A DNA stretch of 64,000 nt from Gracilariopsis chorda (lineage: Eukaryota; Rhodophyta; Florideophyceae; Gracilariales; Gracilariaceae): positions 1,292,647 to 1,356,646 of the forward strand of contig NBIV01000001.1 in NCBI GenBank assembly GCA_003194525.1. The letters run 5' to 3'. Position 1 is the first letter of the stretch; every line of letters starts with the position of its first letter. A model generated the notes under the pieces. That model searched no databases and was not told the DNA's origin. It was given only the letters and a program-made list of their open reading frames with translations. A program made the position numbers and the translations under genes. Shown here in pieces: positions 54,549-64,000 of this stretch.

Positions 54549-54839
54549 ATGTTGTTCGAGAACTTTCGCTCCCAACAATACGTCTTCCTCCACAATGACG
54601 TTCGAGCAACTCTCACGTTCGACATTCTCCACAACAAAAGCTACCTTCGTTTCAACAATTGCTTGAAGCTAGAGTACTGCAGGGACACAAACAAGTCATA
54701 TCTTTCAGGCGCAGCATCCATTATAAGTGATGAGTTGAAAGCCGAAATGACCAACATTGACCAACTCCTGCGCGACAACCCCTCTGACCCCCGGTTCTTG
54801 CAAAATCACCTTCTACTACAAGACCCCCCATACCTTTGA
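54549..54839 (+). CDS. Small hypothetical protein
   Basis: 96 residues from the first ATG (54549; the frame extends upstream only from a TTG). Starts MLFENFRSQQYVFLHNDVRA; no known domain. It is followed after 54 bases by the membrane protein on the same strand, so the two could share a promoter region. A TATA-like CATATAAAAT stands about 80 bases upstream. Small size and lack of homology leave real doubt. Confidence 0.35.
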   Translation: MLFENFRSQQYVFLHNDVRATLTFDILHNKSYLRFNNCLKLEYCRDTNKSYLSGAASIISDELKAEMTNIDQLLRDNPSDPRFLQNHLLLQDPPYL

Positions 54840-54893
54840 CACATATCCAACTACATTCGTTCCTCTGAATCCCTTTCGAACAATCCATTCCAT

Positions 54894-55559
54894 ATGGCAA
54901 GTCTTCTTTCTCTACTAATTTTCACCTCCCTCCTCTCCTTCGCCATCGGAACTCTCTACGGTGTTTTGAAACCAGTGGTCACCAAATTCCTTCTATCCGG
55001 CCATTCCTCCTGTGAAGCGGAGACTGGATATACCATACTGTACAGTATCATCGATACAGTACTCCATATCTTGTTGTTCGACTTTGCAATCTCCCTTCAC
55101 AAGGAGTTGTTCGGCCCCCTCTCTTTCTGCCCAATGAACCCCATTCAACATTATGGCAGACTGGGCACCATCAGCGCAAGATTCGCAGGATTTGCAATAG
55201 CTGGACTCCTCGCCCTGAACGCGAACATACTCGCCGCCTACGAACTGCTACCAACGCCAGCTTCCCTAAGGTGTTCCATACGGAACGCCTCCATCGCGTT
55301 CTTTCCCGGTGGGTTCTTTTTCGCCCTAACAGTCTACTTTGTCGACAGATTGGCCGTGTACGCCCTCACAGGCCACCCGTTCAACAACAGAGTCCTTCTC
55401 CCATATTCGCCACACTATCTATCCAACATCATACAAATTTTTACGTCAACGGCCTGGAAGTCTCTTCGAAGAGCATTGTTCCTGGACGACATCGTAGTCT
55501 CCATTCGCACCTTTCTTCGTCGAGTTGTGCCCGTCTCCTTCGCGCACTTCACTTCGTAG
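54894..55559 (+). CDS. Hypothetical multi-pass membrane protein
   Basis: 221 residues, ATG at 54894. Hydrophobic segments lie at about residues 3-22 (LLSLLIFTSLLSFAIGTLYG), 44-64 (GYTILYSIIDTVLHILLF), 98-118 (GFAIAGLLALNANILAAY) and 133-155 (FFPGGFFFALTVYFVDRL), giving about four membrane spans and a basic C-terminus (SLRRALF, FLRRVVPV). No family is recognised. Clean hydrophobic periodicity over a full-length frame argues that it is or was a real gene. Confidence 0.5.
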   Translation: MASLLSLLIFTSLLSFAIGTLYGVLKPVVTKFLLSGHSSCEAETGYTILYSIIDTVLHILLFDFAISLHKELFGPLSFCPMNPIQHYGRLGTISARFAGFAIAGLLALNANILAAYELLPTPASLRCSIRNASIAFFPGGFFFALTVYFVDRLAVYALTGHPFNNRVLLPYSPHYLSNIIQIFTSTAWKSLRRALFLDDIVVSIRTFLRRVVPVSFAHFTS

Positions 55560-56257
55560 TCCATCCAACCTTCTGCCTTTTCAACCCACAGAGGTTTCCC
55601 TCCACTAGTGAATAACACTTTATTCATTCTTCTCCTCGTCTGCTCCAGCGCTATAGACTACGAAATCAAATATAGATTCAAGCGATATATTGCAGCTATC
55701 GGAACAAACCCCAGACCCCCAACCTCTCGGGTCCTTCCGTACGAATAACTTCTAGAACAACAGACCAACAATACAGATTACCTTCGTTGTCGTAGCCCCT
55801 TCATCTTCTATCTTCCGCATTCCCTTCCAGTCGGCGTCTTTGCACAGCTGTTAAGATTTAGGATATGTGAGCTACATACTATGCTTCTCTTCTATACCCC
55901 ATTGTAGAGTTTTTTTCTTATAACTATACCACTTTTTAATGTACGCGAGTGAGTTCATTGTACGTTTTACAAAGCGAGTGAGCTTGAAGTAAGATATGCA
56001 ATGCCAAGGTTCTCCTTGTAGACGACTCCATACACGGTAGGAATTATATTTGGTTCATTCTGATTCAGAAAAACAGTTAGACGCATATTGTAGTATTAAA
56101 ATATCAAGCTGCGCACGTGAAAAGCTGTTTAGATGTCGCGGAAGTACGGTTTTAGTAGAAAATTGGAGACCGAAATATTTGAGGACGGGTTAGCGTCGAT
56201 ACTAAATATCTCGCGTACTATATCGCGGCTTTGTTCAGAGCTTAAGCTATTTTCCCG
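55560..56257. other. AT-rich intergenic region
   Basis: About 700 bases between the membrane protein and the next ORF. AT-rich around 55,900-56,100, with GCGAGTGAG(T/C)T repeated near 55,945 and 55,974. No gene seen. Confidence 0.35.
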
Positions 56258-56920
56258 ATGTCGATTGGGTACATTAGAGATGAAGAACTGCTCACTCTTT
56301 TGAATCACAGGGAAGTCCCCGAAACGCCGCCCAGAGATAAAGCAGATGGGTATGAGGGAACAGAACAGAAGAAGAAGACTGTTGGGATAGGAGAGCTGGG
56401 AGTTGGAGTAATGGCTGCGAATGGAGGAGGAGATGCAGGTGGTGGACCGGAGCACACATTCAGAAAGGATATGAAGGCCCGGGTTAAGGCTTTAAGTGCC
56501 TCGTTGAAGGAGAGTTTGTATACTTGTATGACAGATGTAGTGTTTGAGTATGTTGGCCTGTCTTGGAGCGTTTCTGATGGTGGGATTCCACTGGACGTGG
56601 TTACTATTGTTCGAAATCGGATGAAAATGGCAGGGGTCTTGATGAGGGATCATGTGGAAGGGATCGTGGAGTGCTTGGTGAGGGAAATAGGAGCAGTTTA
56701 TCGAAAGAACAATGCTCTAGAAGACAGAGTGACTGTCCTTGAAATACAGCTTAGAGAGGCCGTTGATATTCAGGTGCACTTGAAAAACAGAGTAAACGGA
56801 GCACAAAACGGGGCCGGTGGAGCAGGCGGTGCTCATAGAAGCTGCCTAGGGACGAGGAAAATAATGGAAGACAAAATTGAAGATGTGGAGCGAGGTACTC
56901 TCTTGAAGAAGAAACGTTGA
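56258..56920 (+). CDS. Hypothetical protein with C-terminal coiled coil
   Basis: 220 residues, ATG at 56258. Not recognised. A Gly-rich stretch (GELGVGVMAANGGGDAGGG) comes first, then a helical domain (KARVKALSASLKESLYTCM, MKMAGVLMRDHVEGIVECL), then VREIGAVYRKNNALEDRVTV, a heptad pattern typical of a short coiled coil, and a basic end (LLKKKR). Layout and the VREIG motif resemble the minus-strand protein at 53067-53909, so they may be distant paralogs of one accessory element. That is inference from short motifs only. Confidence 0.45.
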   Translation: MSIGYIRDEELLTLLNHREVPETPPRDKADGYEGTEQKKKTVGIGELGVGVMAANGGGDAGGGPEHTFRKDMKARVKALSASLKESLYTCMTDVVFEYVGLSWSVSDGGIPLDVVTIVRNRMKMAGVLMRDHVEGIVECLVREIGAVYRKNNALEDRVTVLEIQLREAVDIQVHLKNRVNGAQNGAGGAGGAHRSCLGTRKIMEDKIEDVERGTLLKKKR

Positions 56921-57269
56921 CAGGTTAAGACATATGTTTCTGATGAAGAAAGAAAAGGACGACTCCTAGATCTTATGTGCATCATGATATAAATGAGACA
57001 ATGCTTTATTTACGGCGGTACTAGAATGTATCTGTCATCGCTAATTATCTTCTTCCATATCCTCATCTCCCTTCTCACCCTCCTCTTCAGTATAAATGGC
57101 GTCGTCCGCATTATCATTTCCATCTTCATTAAGGTGGCACGAAGAAGTGGATTCGGTGAGTTCGCTCACAGGTCTTTGTGGAGGAAGCATTCTGGTCGCC
57201 CTTTCCACCTCTTCTCTAACCCCCTTCCTGCCACGCGTCAACGCTTCATTGCTTGCACCGACCCCCAGG
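56921..57269. other. Spacer before the inverted repeat
   Basis: About 350 bases. Opposing frames cover it (plus 56993-57301; minus 57041-57304, the latter with a very acidic end), but neither has a domain. Nothing firm. Confidence 0.3.
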
Positions 57270-57421
57270 CCGGCGCAGCTGCGCCGGGTGGTCGGTCTTG
57301 ACATTGTCGGTCGACAAAAGAACGACCCCCCGTAATTTAATCAAAAATCAACATTCTGGTGTCCGTGCTTGACATTGCCGACCGACAATGTCAAGACCAT
57401 CTACCCGGCGCAGCTGCGCCG
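57270..57421. repeat. Long inverted repeat with nested palindromes, probable transposon terminus
   Basis: Arms of 43 bases, 57271-57313 and 57379-57421, match 40 of 43 in inverted orientation, with a 65-base spacer. Each arm starts with the palindrome GGCGCAGCTGCGCC and ends TTGACATTGTCGGTCG. The right arm also forms its own smaller inverted repeat with the spacer edge (CTTGACATTG ... CAATGTCAAG, 57368-57395). It lies just before the methyltransferase/transposase element and may be its end, or two abutting ends. Confidence 0.7.
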
Positions 57422-57820
57422 TTAGACCGACAACCTGAACTGTGAGAACTGCGACGAATTCTCGAAGTTTCACCTTCTCGTCTGTTCTGCAGTGCCCAAC
57501 TCCCTCATTCAAAACAAAACCCTCCGAAGTTTCCCTCCCTGCTCCATTACACACTTCGAAATCAAATCTATTTGAAGTTCGACGGACGTGAATCATCAGA
57601 ACGGGCGTCTTCGTTCCTCGGTTGCCACGAAGCATCTCCTTCGCAACCATTCAAACTCGAACGCAATCTTTCGTGCATCTGTGCATCTCCCGCCGAAATT
57701 CCACCCATGTCGTTCCCCTCCACTAAACAGGGGAGTAACTCAGGTGCACCCGTGATAGGGCATAGGGCTCCTGCGCACCCGCCCTCAGACATGAGCATTT
57801 CGGAAAGCTTCATAACCATC
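57422..57820. other. Leader region before the methyltransferase pseudogene
   Basis: A plus frame is open from a TTG at 57572 (KFDGRESSERASSFLGCHE) to 57847 and may be the degraded N-terminus of the methyltransferase gene; its first ATG is at about 57,707. No domain is seen. Confidence 0.3.
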
Positions 57821-60256
57821 TGGAATGTGTTTATGTCCGTCCGTTGATGCGTACGCGGAATCGAGAGGCTCCGGGGTCCCTAAACGCGATGTCACATTCG
57901 AGAAGATTGTAGAGTTTATGCTACAGAATCGTCGAGCGAATTCAGAAGTGCTCGGATTGTTGGAAAGATTCCTTGGTTCCTCCCACACCTCCTACAGCGA
58001 CAAAGAGGTCACTGCTTATCTTTGCACCTCTGTACAGGGTCCGACGCAGTACTTCCGACAGGTTTATCGATATGTTGGCATTGTTCGATGAACAAGACGG
58101 GTCGAAAGACAGGCGTGTACGGGACTTTTACGAGTGGACCATTGACGGGAGGGGCGGAGGTGGAACAGGGATGGTACAAAGGGTGTTCAACAATGACATC
58201 TTCAAGAGGTATTTTCACGGAGCCGCTACGGGGAAGGGAAGGGGGAACGTTTAGGACCGTTCCTGCTACTCGATTCCAACAGCTGCTGTACCTGTCGGTG
58301 GTAAAGCACATCGAGATTGAACGCCACGGGTCGGAACGGAAGCGACGCCTTGGACACGGAAAGAAGGTGAAGGCAGTGAAGTACGTGAAAGTTTCACCAT
58401 ATCTAATCACATGCACGGTCAGCGTATGGCGTACGGCGTACAGCACGTATGAAGGGCTTGGGACGCGTTCGATGTCGTTCTGGGTTTCAGAGACTGCGAG
58501 CAGATGATGCTTCCTTATCTCCTTATCAACAGAGACACTTTTAAGCTCTCTGATATTCACTCCGAACGATTGGTTACAGCCCCAAAAACGCCGCGTACAA
58601 GCTGGGACAAGAAATGAAGCCGACGGTATCCGAGGACAGTGTGTTACCTGGGCTATTGCTTTTTCGGATGACGTAGACTGCAATATGCGTATTCTGGCCA
58701 GAGAATTGGTCTCGGATTCTTCGGCGTATTGTACTGGACAAGAAGATGTATGAGCTGAGTGAAACCGAGCAATGGCCAGTGCTATCTACTTTTACGCGAA
58801 GCAGCACGAACCCACCGGTTCGATTTGACTCCTTGTCCGAAGATATTGTCAAATCAGTGAAGGAAGCTTGTCCAAAGCATAATGTTCAACCCAGCAAAGC
58901 TTGGTCGCGCCCTATGGATGTACATTCCAAACTATCCGCCGCTCCTGGAACCAAGAGCCACACGAAGAGCGTGCAGGCCGTGGAAAGCAGCTCCGTGAGA
59001 GCTCCAATGGCTCCGGACAGACGAATGGAGCGGTAGTAGCAGTGATGACGTAAATTACCACGCCTACTGCTCCCGCTTCTGCGGAGATACAGGCAACGGT
59101 GGACGTTTCGGTGAACATCCTCCCTCCTCATGGGACGCTGGGGCCTGTGACTGCGAAGGCTACGAAGATTCTGGAGTCCGTGATGGAGAAGAACTTTGCG
59201 TTCTACTGCGTGGACTCCGAAGAGCTGGTGTACGTTCATGACAAATGTTCCGGGAGGCACCATATCTCCGAGGGGGAGAGTTCAACTCTCTATATCTGAC
59301 GCGCCGTATTCAAATTCGGGATACCGAATACGATCGCATCGGTCACCAGGAAGATGGTTTCGTTTGCCTATCACAACTCGGATTGCCTGCGTCCTGTTGG
59401 ACACTTGTTTCGTCTTCTGTTCAGGTTTTCAGTTCCCGATATGGTACAAGATTTTGACCGACTTGCCAATACGTTGATGCAGAAGGGAGGATGAAGAAGT
59501 CTTTCACCGTGGATAAGACGTCCCTGTTGTGTTTTGCGCCATCGCTCAAACCCGATGGCGTTTCCCTGGTCGCAACAACATTAGCTTGTTCCCCGCACGG
59601 GAGCAGGTATTGGCATGCGGTTCGGAATGGCATTCCCTATGCGGAGCAGAAGACAATGGTGAAACTTACCGTAAAGTTCAACCATGTTGCCAGCCGATAC
59701 CCTGGACATGTCGGAGTAAATCGATCAGGTTCCCCATCGTGCCCCAGGAGAGAGACCTGTACTGGAAGGTGCGGGATGGGCAACGATTTGTAAATCGTCA
59801 GATTCGCCCGGAGCAGAAGTCGAGACAAGTTGATGAAAGAGCTCATAGCACGTTTTTCTCAACCTGGAAGACCTTGTGATGGATTTCTTCTCAGGAACGT
59901 TTACCACAGCACTCGCGTGCATGGAACTTGTTCCGCACAGAAAGCTCATCGGCGGTGAGAATTATCGTAATTGTTTCATACATGCGAAGCATAACGGTAT
60001 AGTGCTTATGGGAAAGGTAATTGCCGACAATTCCCTCAAAGTCGGTGACTTGGAGTGTGATGAACGCATCGGTACGAATGCTGTTGTACAGGCGGCACTT
60101 CATGTGGCCATCGGTGTTCAGAGAAGGACAAGAGAAATGCCGAAGGAAAGGACCGAAGAGGTTTCCTTTCAAATGTTTCCTTTCGATATGGCTTTTTATC
60201 GACTTTTGGGGTGTTATGGATCTTATCTTTTTTTAGCCCAAAGCACTAGAGCATGA
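57821..60256 (+). pseudogene. Large protein with C-terminal DNA N6-adenine/N4-cytosine methyltransferase domain, many frameshifts
   Basis: Coding sense on plus runs through at least seven frame changes. The N-terminal half (TFEKIVEFMLQNRRANSEVL, near 57,900; DRFIDMLALFDEQDGS, near 58,065; RFQQLLYLSVVKHIEI, near 58,275; VSPYLITCTVSVWRTAYST, near 58,390) belongs to no family I know. The C-terminal third is an N6_N4-type DNA methyltransferase: a DPPY-like motif IV, DAPY, at 59298-59309; FVFCSGFQFPIWYKIL near 59,410; IRPEQKSRQ near 59,805; LMKELIARFSQPG at 59,833; and the SAM-binding motif DFFSGTFTTALACMEL at 59,882 with HRKLIGGENYRNCF after it. The order, motif IV before motif I, is that of the beta class. 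It is inactive here. Confidence 0.6.
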
Positions 60257-60621
60257 AAGCCGCTGTGTGCAAAGTCTTAAGAGGCTTTTCTAGTGTTTTT
60301 CAGAAGGAGTTTGTTTCACTTTATGGGACTGTGTGTACTACGTACCTTGGTAATGTATTTGATTGCTACGTAGGCCGTTGCATGCCTGAAGAACGGGAGT
60401 TTAAGGAGTTGGTAGCCGTTGAGGAAGAAATTTTGGACCCCGAGAGGAAGGGGAGGGGAAGGAAGACGGAGAGGACGGTGGGCGTGGAGAAGAGATGGCG
60501 GAGGAATGAGAAGTTTAAGAAGTTTATTGCTAGAGTTAGCGGGTCTGTGTTTCTAAATTTGATTACCTTGCGGTGGAATAAGCTCTTGCTCGTGGGTCGC
60601 GGAAGAATCTGTTTCATATAG
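60253..60621 (+). CDS. Doubtful ORF after the methyltransferase, perhaps its broken tail
   Basis: 122 residues, ATG at 60253, overlapping the preceding segment by 4 bases in another frame. It has an acidic-basic stretch (EEEILDPERKGRGRKTERT) but no domain. It may be the degraded C-terminus of the methyltransferase protein, or chance. Confidence 0.2.
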   Translation: MKAAVCKVLRGFSSVFQKEFVSLYGTVCTTYLGNVFDCYVGRCMPEEREFKELVAVEEEILDPERKGRGRKTERTVGVEKRWRRNEKFKKFIARVSGSVFLNLITLRWNKLLLVGRGRICFI

Positions 60622-60906
60622 AACCGATGTTGTTGCCATGGAAGGGGCGGAAAGAAAGGTCGTGCTGGGTAGTTCTGGCGAACAAGATGCACGGAACTTT
60701 TGATGGCGGAGAAAGGAACAAGACCGAACCAAGGTGCGGCATTGGGGCTAGGATTCGAGGTTCCGTGAAGAGCGGGGAGAATAGTATGGTCATGTTCATC
60801 GTCTGTCGCCCAACGGAGGGTGATGCAGTTAAGAGTTTCATCCACGTGATCAAGAGGATCTGTGAGTTCGAAGAAGCATATTCGCGTTCACCTGGCTCAT
60901 CGTCTT

Positions 60907-63900
60907 TTATGCGGAAGCGGAGAAGGGCAAGAAGCTTACATACCAAACCGTGGGGAACTTGCAGTTGGTGGTTAGAGTGCTTGAGACGAGAATATGAGAG
61001 AACTTTGGAAGTTTTGAAGGACCGAAGCTGGTGGTGGCAAAGATGCGCTGGAGAACAAAGGCCGATGGTTCTCTGAACCGGATGCATTTGAACGTTCTGT
61101 CGGACGTCTTGCAAGGAAGGGGTGAAACCACTGCGGATGAAGGCGGAGTTGACGACGGACGAAGTTGAGAGAAGAGAGGGAGGGTGAAGAAGGGGAAAGT
61201 CCAAGCGCTTCGAGGCATAGATTGTGAAACGGTGAGATTGCGTCTCGTGAGATTTGGGTGATGAAACGGTGGAGGTGGAAGAGGTGAAGATTTTTGAGAG
61301 AGAGGCATTGGAAGCAGTTTGGGTTCGCCCGAAGGTACTTTTCTGCGGTGATTATATCCCGAAAGAGAATGGTGGTACCGTCGCGAACCATGGAATGTCT
61401 TCGAGCTGGGAGTGTGTGGGAGTTTGAGGAGGAGGAAAGGTGGTGGGGGATTGCAGTTGAGTTTCGAAAGCCTTCTGTGAGTTTGAATTGCGTCGATTGT
61501 TTCTCTGTGAGCGGTTGAAGATCTTCGGGATGTGCGCCGATAATGGTTTTTGAAGAGTAGGTGTGCGTGTTCGTAGATGCCAGCGTCAGTGAAGTGGAGA
61601 CCTCCGTATAGTTTGATGTCGGCGACGATGTGATCGAGAAGGTGGAATTTGAGCGTTCCGAAGTGAGAAGCCTGGAAAGGGCCGAGGATGGAGACGCAGA
61701 TGCTTGAAGTGCTTGATGTTCTTGGAGGGAACGAAGTTGTTGGTGTGTCCATTCTGAGGTGGTGTTGTAGTGGAGTGCGGTAGTGAAGAGGTCGGCGTAT
61801 GTCATGAAGATGGATGTGATGGGTGCTGTGTCAACTTCGTTGCAGCAACGATCGAAGAAGGCGCCTACGAAGGGAACACCATGTCGACTGCGCGGTAATC
61901 TTTTGCCTCGAGCATGCCTTTGATGCCATCCGGGGTGAAAAGCCGTTGAGGGATTTGCCCTTCTCTGCGGTGAAAAGTCAATGTGAAGTCCCGGTGCGGA
62001 GAAGTTGACTTCGATATCTGCGAGGATGTTGTTTGCATGGGTGAGAAGGGTGCTTCGAATGGATTTGAATGATCTCGAGGAGGAGCCAACAGTGGTGAAG
62101 AGATTGTCGGACTTCAGGCGTTCGATGGTTGCGAGTTTGACGAGTTTGGAGATACCGAGGTGGAAATTGTGAAGGGGTTCGAAGGAGAAGATGGAGTATG
62201 GGGTGAGCAGTGGGGAAATGTTGAGGAGGGGGTAAGATTCGAAGAAGGAGTGGTAGGGGGAGAGGGAGTTTGTGTGCAGGAGAGAGATGCTGCTTGATCT
62301 CTGAGAGTCCTTGCGACGCGCGGTCTGCGTTGTAGTTCGGCGTTATTTGCATCCTTGAGAAGGGCGTCGTGTGAGGATCTTGTTTGGAGGGTGTGGGAAG
62401 CGGTTCGAGGGGTTAGGGAGCTGAGGTGGAGGCTGAGGTCGGAGCGGGGGACGAGGCATCTATGGCAGGGCTTCAACGGTTTTGTGCCGTGGAGGACAGC
62501 GAGGATGTCTTTCGCTTCGGGGATGTCTGCAGCATAGTTTGCGATGACTGGGTGGCACTGCCGGATGACCTGGTCTTCATCCCGGAAAGGAAATCCTTTG
62601 AGGCAACAGCTGCGAGGGGCTCGAGGATGGTTTGCAGAGCTTCTTGAATGAGTTCCATTCGGGTGGTACGGGTGATGGGGGAAAGCGAGCGGTCTTCGAG
62701 GGAATCCTCGTCGGATGGGGAGGAAGGGCTTCGAAGGACGTGGGGAAGTAGCCGAGTAGGGTGTAGTTACGGGATATGCAATGGCGGCGGAAGGAGTGAA
62801 AAGTTGAGGAGGGTGATGTGGAGGGGGTAGGAGGTGATAGAGGAGTTCTTGAGCGAGGTGGAAGACTTGTCTGAGTAAAGCTGTACGAAGCCGATGAAAG
62901 ATTCAATGCCAGTGATGTTGGAGTTGTGCCAAATAACATCTGGGTCTTGAGAATGTAGGATGTGGTGCTTGAGGTCCTTGTAGACGCATGTACCGAGTTT
63001 TGAAGCCATGGGGTGAGCGTGTGCGGGGGAGCCGTCTGACGCGGACTGTCTTACTGGTTGGAAGAAGGTGTTTGCGCGAGAAGCGTAGCGGAGTTGTTTG
63101 AGGAGGACATCGACGGGGTTTTTCAGGTAGAGAGTTGCGGTGATGTTTGAGGGCTTGTGACGAATAGTTCTGGATTCGAAGCCGATAGAGCCGACGGTGT
63201 CCTCGAAGAGCTTTGCATGGAGTTCAAGGCAGTGGGAGACGGACGTTATTTGTTGGATGAGTGCCTGGGAGTAATCCGGGTCTTTGAGGAGGTTGATGAG
63301 TTCGTCTGCTTTGCGTTTGCCGAGCTTGGTGGCGATGGAAGCGATGTAGGAGACAATAGGGTGGAGGTTGCAGGTGCGGGGGTGCTGGAAGCAGGTGTGT
63401 TGCGAGGGAGGAGAGAGAGGAGTGGAGAAGGTGGACGGCGTCTGCGAGCGAAGGGCTAGAGCGAGCTGGCTGGAATGGTATTCATCGTCTTCCGCGAGCG
63501 GAACGTTGTCAGAGGGGCGGTTTGAGATGCGAACGGAGCGGGAGTCTGCGGTCTGAATGCGTGGTCGTTTGGTGCGGGGTGGGAGCTGGGTGCCGTTCTT
63601 GGGAGTGGTGGCGAGGAAGGGGTTGGGGGTGTGGCGGAAGCGACAACGGCGCTGGTGTTGGACAAGGGAGGCGTGAGTTTTGTCTGGAAGGAGCACCTGT
63701 GGAAGCGACAAGGCTGCATGGTGCAGAGGAGAAGGATGTAAGTCTGTGGGAGATGAGAAAGACGTGGGAGGCGTTCCGGGAGAAATATATGACTGCTCAG
63801 GAGCAGCAATCAGGTGGCATTGGATGCGCCAGAGAGGCGCGTGCAGGCACGGCAGGCATGGCACGTGTGTGGACGGGAAAGTGGTTTGGAATGAAAACAT
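60907..63900 (-). pseudogene. Plavaka/KDZ-like DDE transposase, broken by several frameshifts
   Basis: The minus-strand frame opens at an ATG at 63900 and stays open for 377 codons. Near its start is a zinc-finger-like CLPCLHAPLWRIQCHLIAA; a Ser/Pro/Thr-rich linker follows. Further words, in changing frames, run in the order of this transposase group: YKDLKHHILHSQDPDVIW and SYPLHITLLNFS (62,980-62,790), HPVIANYAADIPEAKDIL and PLKPCHRCLVPRSDL (62,555-62,425), FSFEPLHNFHLGISKLVKLA (near 62,150), TPDGIKGMLEAKDYRAVDM (near 61,900), KFHLLDHIVADIKLYGG (near 61,625) and YEHAHLLFKNHYRRTSRR (near 61,550). The CxxC insert after PEA and the late LLDH and YEH blocks are what suggest the Plavaka/KDZ group of large RNase H-fold transposases. 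The subgroup is uncertain and the 3' limit is approximate. Confidence 0.6.
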
Positions 63901-64000
63901 TCAAAGTTGGTAAATTTTTTAAGCGACGGCGAGGACTTGATTATTTCGCATGAAGAGTTGGGAACATGTGTAGACGAGGGTGTAGATCAGTGTGATCTTC

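Larger units (their letters stand above)
57270..64000. mobile_element. Decayed DNA transposon with Plavaka/KDZ-like transposase and DNA methyltransferase gene (runs off the window)
   Basis: Two convergent broken genes fill this stretch: a methyltransferase-type gene on plus (about 57,820-60,256) and a large transposase on minus (about 63,900-60,907). The strong inverted repeat at 57,270-57,421 may be the left end; the right end is outside the window. That both genes belong to one element is inferred from adjacency and equal decay. Confidence 0.5.

Noticed and set aside
57041..57304. Minus-strand frame with very acidic C-terminus
   Set aside because: It begins inside the inverted repeat, has no domain and overlaps a plus frame; too weak to call a gene.
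60627..61076. Plus-strand frame of 149 codons with protein-like composition
   Set aside because: It overlaps the 3' part of the transposase on the other strand and has no recognised motif; I cannot tell which strand is coding here, so it is not listed as a gene.
1..64000. CRISPR arrays, bacterial operons, Shine-Dalgarno sites
   Set aside because: The window is eukaryotic nuclear DNA; no regularly spaced short repeats were found.

Overview
This is nuclear DNA from a eukaryote with a compact, intron-poor genome. Long genes lie end to end with short gaps. Only three introns can be placed (104, 80 and 113 bases). The gene set includes a plastid lipid-import ATPase (TGD3-like), a QueE-like radical SAM enzyme, MPS1 kinase, SET1, MSH3 and FANCI. 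Together with the dense graveyard of transposons, this fits a multicellular red alga (florideophyte type). That assignment is inference; no ribosomal or organelle marker is present to prove it.

Layout. From 1 to about 24.2 kb there is a gene-dense housekeeping block: PTGES2-like (partial, -), QueE-like (+), a WD40 protein (-), TGD3 (-), TTK/MPS1 (-), SET1 (+), MSH3 (+), FANCI (-) and a KDM8-like JmjC oxygenase (+). Tail-to-tail neighbours are very close: 5 bases between QueE and WD40, 52 bases between MSH3 and FANCI. Several genes concern genome upkeep: spindle checkpoint, H3K4 methylation, mismatch repair and crosslink repair. From 24.2 to 30.6 kb the sequence is sparse, holding a two-exon EF-hand protein and an intronless DUF917 gene of bacterial type.

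From 30.7 to 52.8 kb there is a pile of decayed mobile elements: a PiggyBac-like element with palindromic ends, a hAT element that seems to split a copia retrotransposon at the edge of its LTR, a chromodomain Ty3/gypsy element, a second gypsy element on the opposite strand, and a fragment of another chromovirus. Many breaks are in-frame stop codons rather than frameshifts.

From 53 to 57 kb there are four uncharacterised ORFs (two helical/coiled-coil, one membrane, one small). A striking inverted repeat follows at 57,270-57,421. From there to the window end is a decayed element that combines a large Plavaka/KDZ-like DDE transposase (-) with a convergent gene whose C-terminal part is a DNA N6-adenine/N4-cytosine methyltransferase (+). 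This pairing is the most unusual content of the window.

Start codons were set at the first in-frame ATG. Several long open frames run further upstream only from non-ATG codons, and those extensions were not used.
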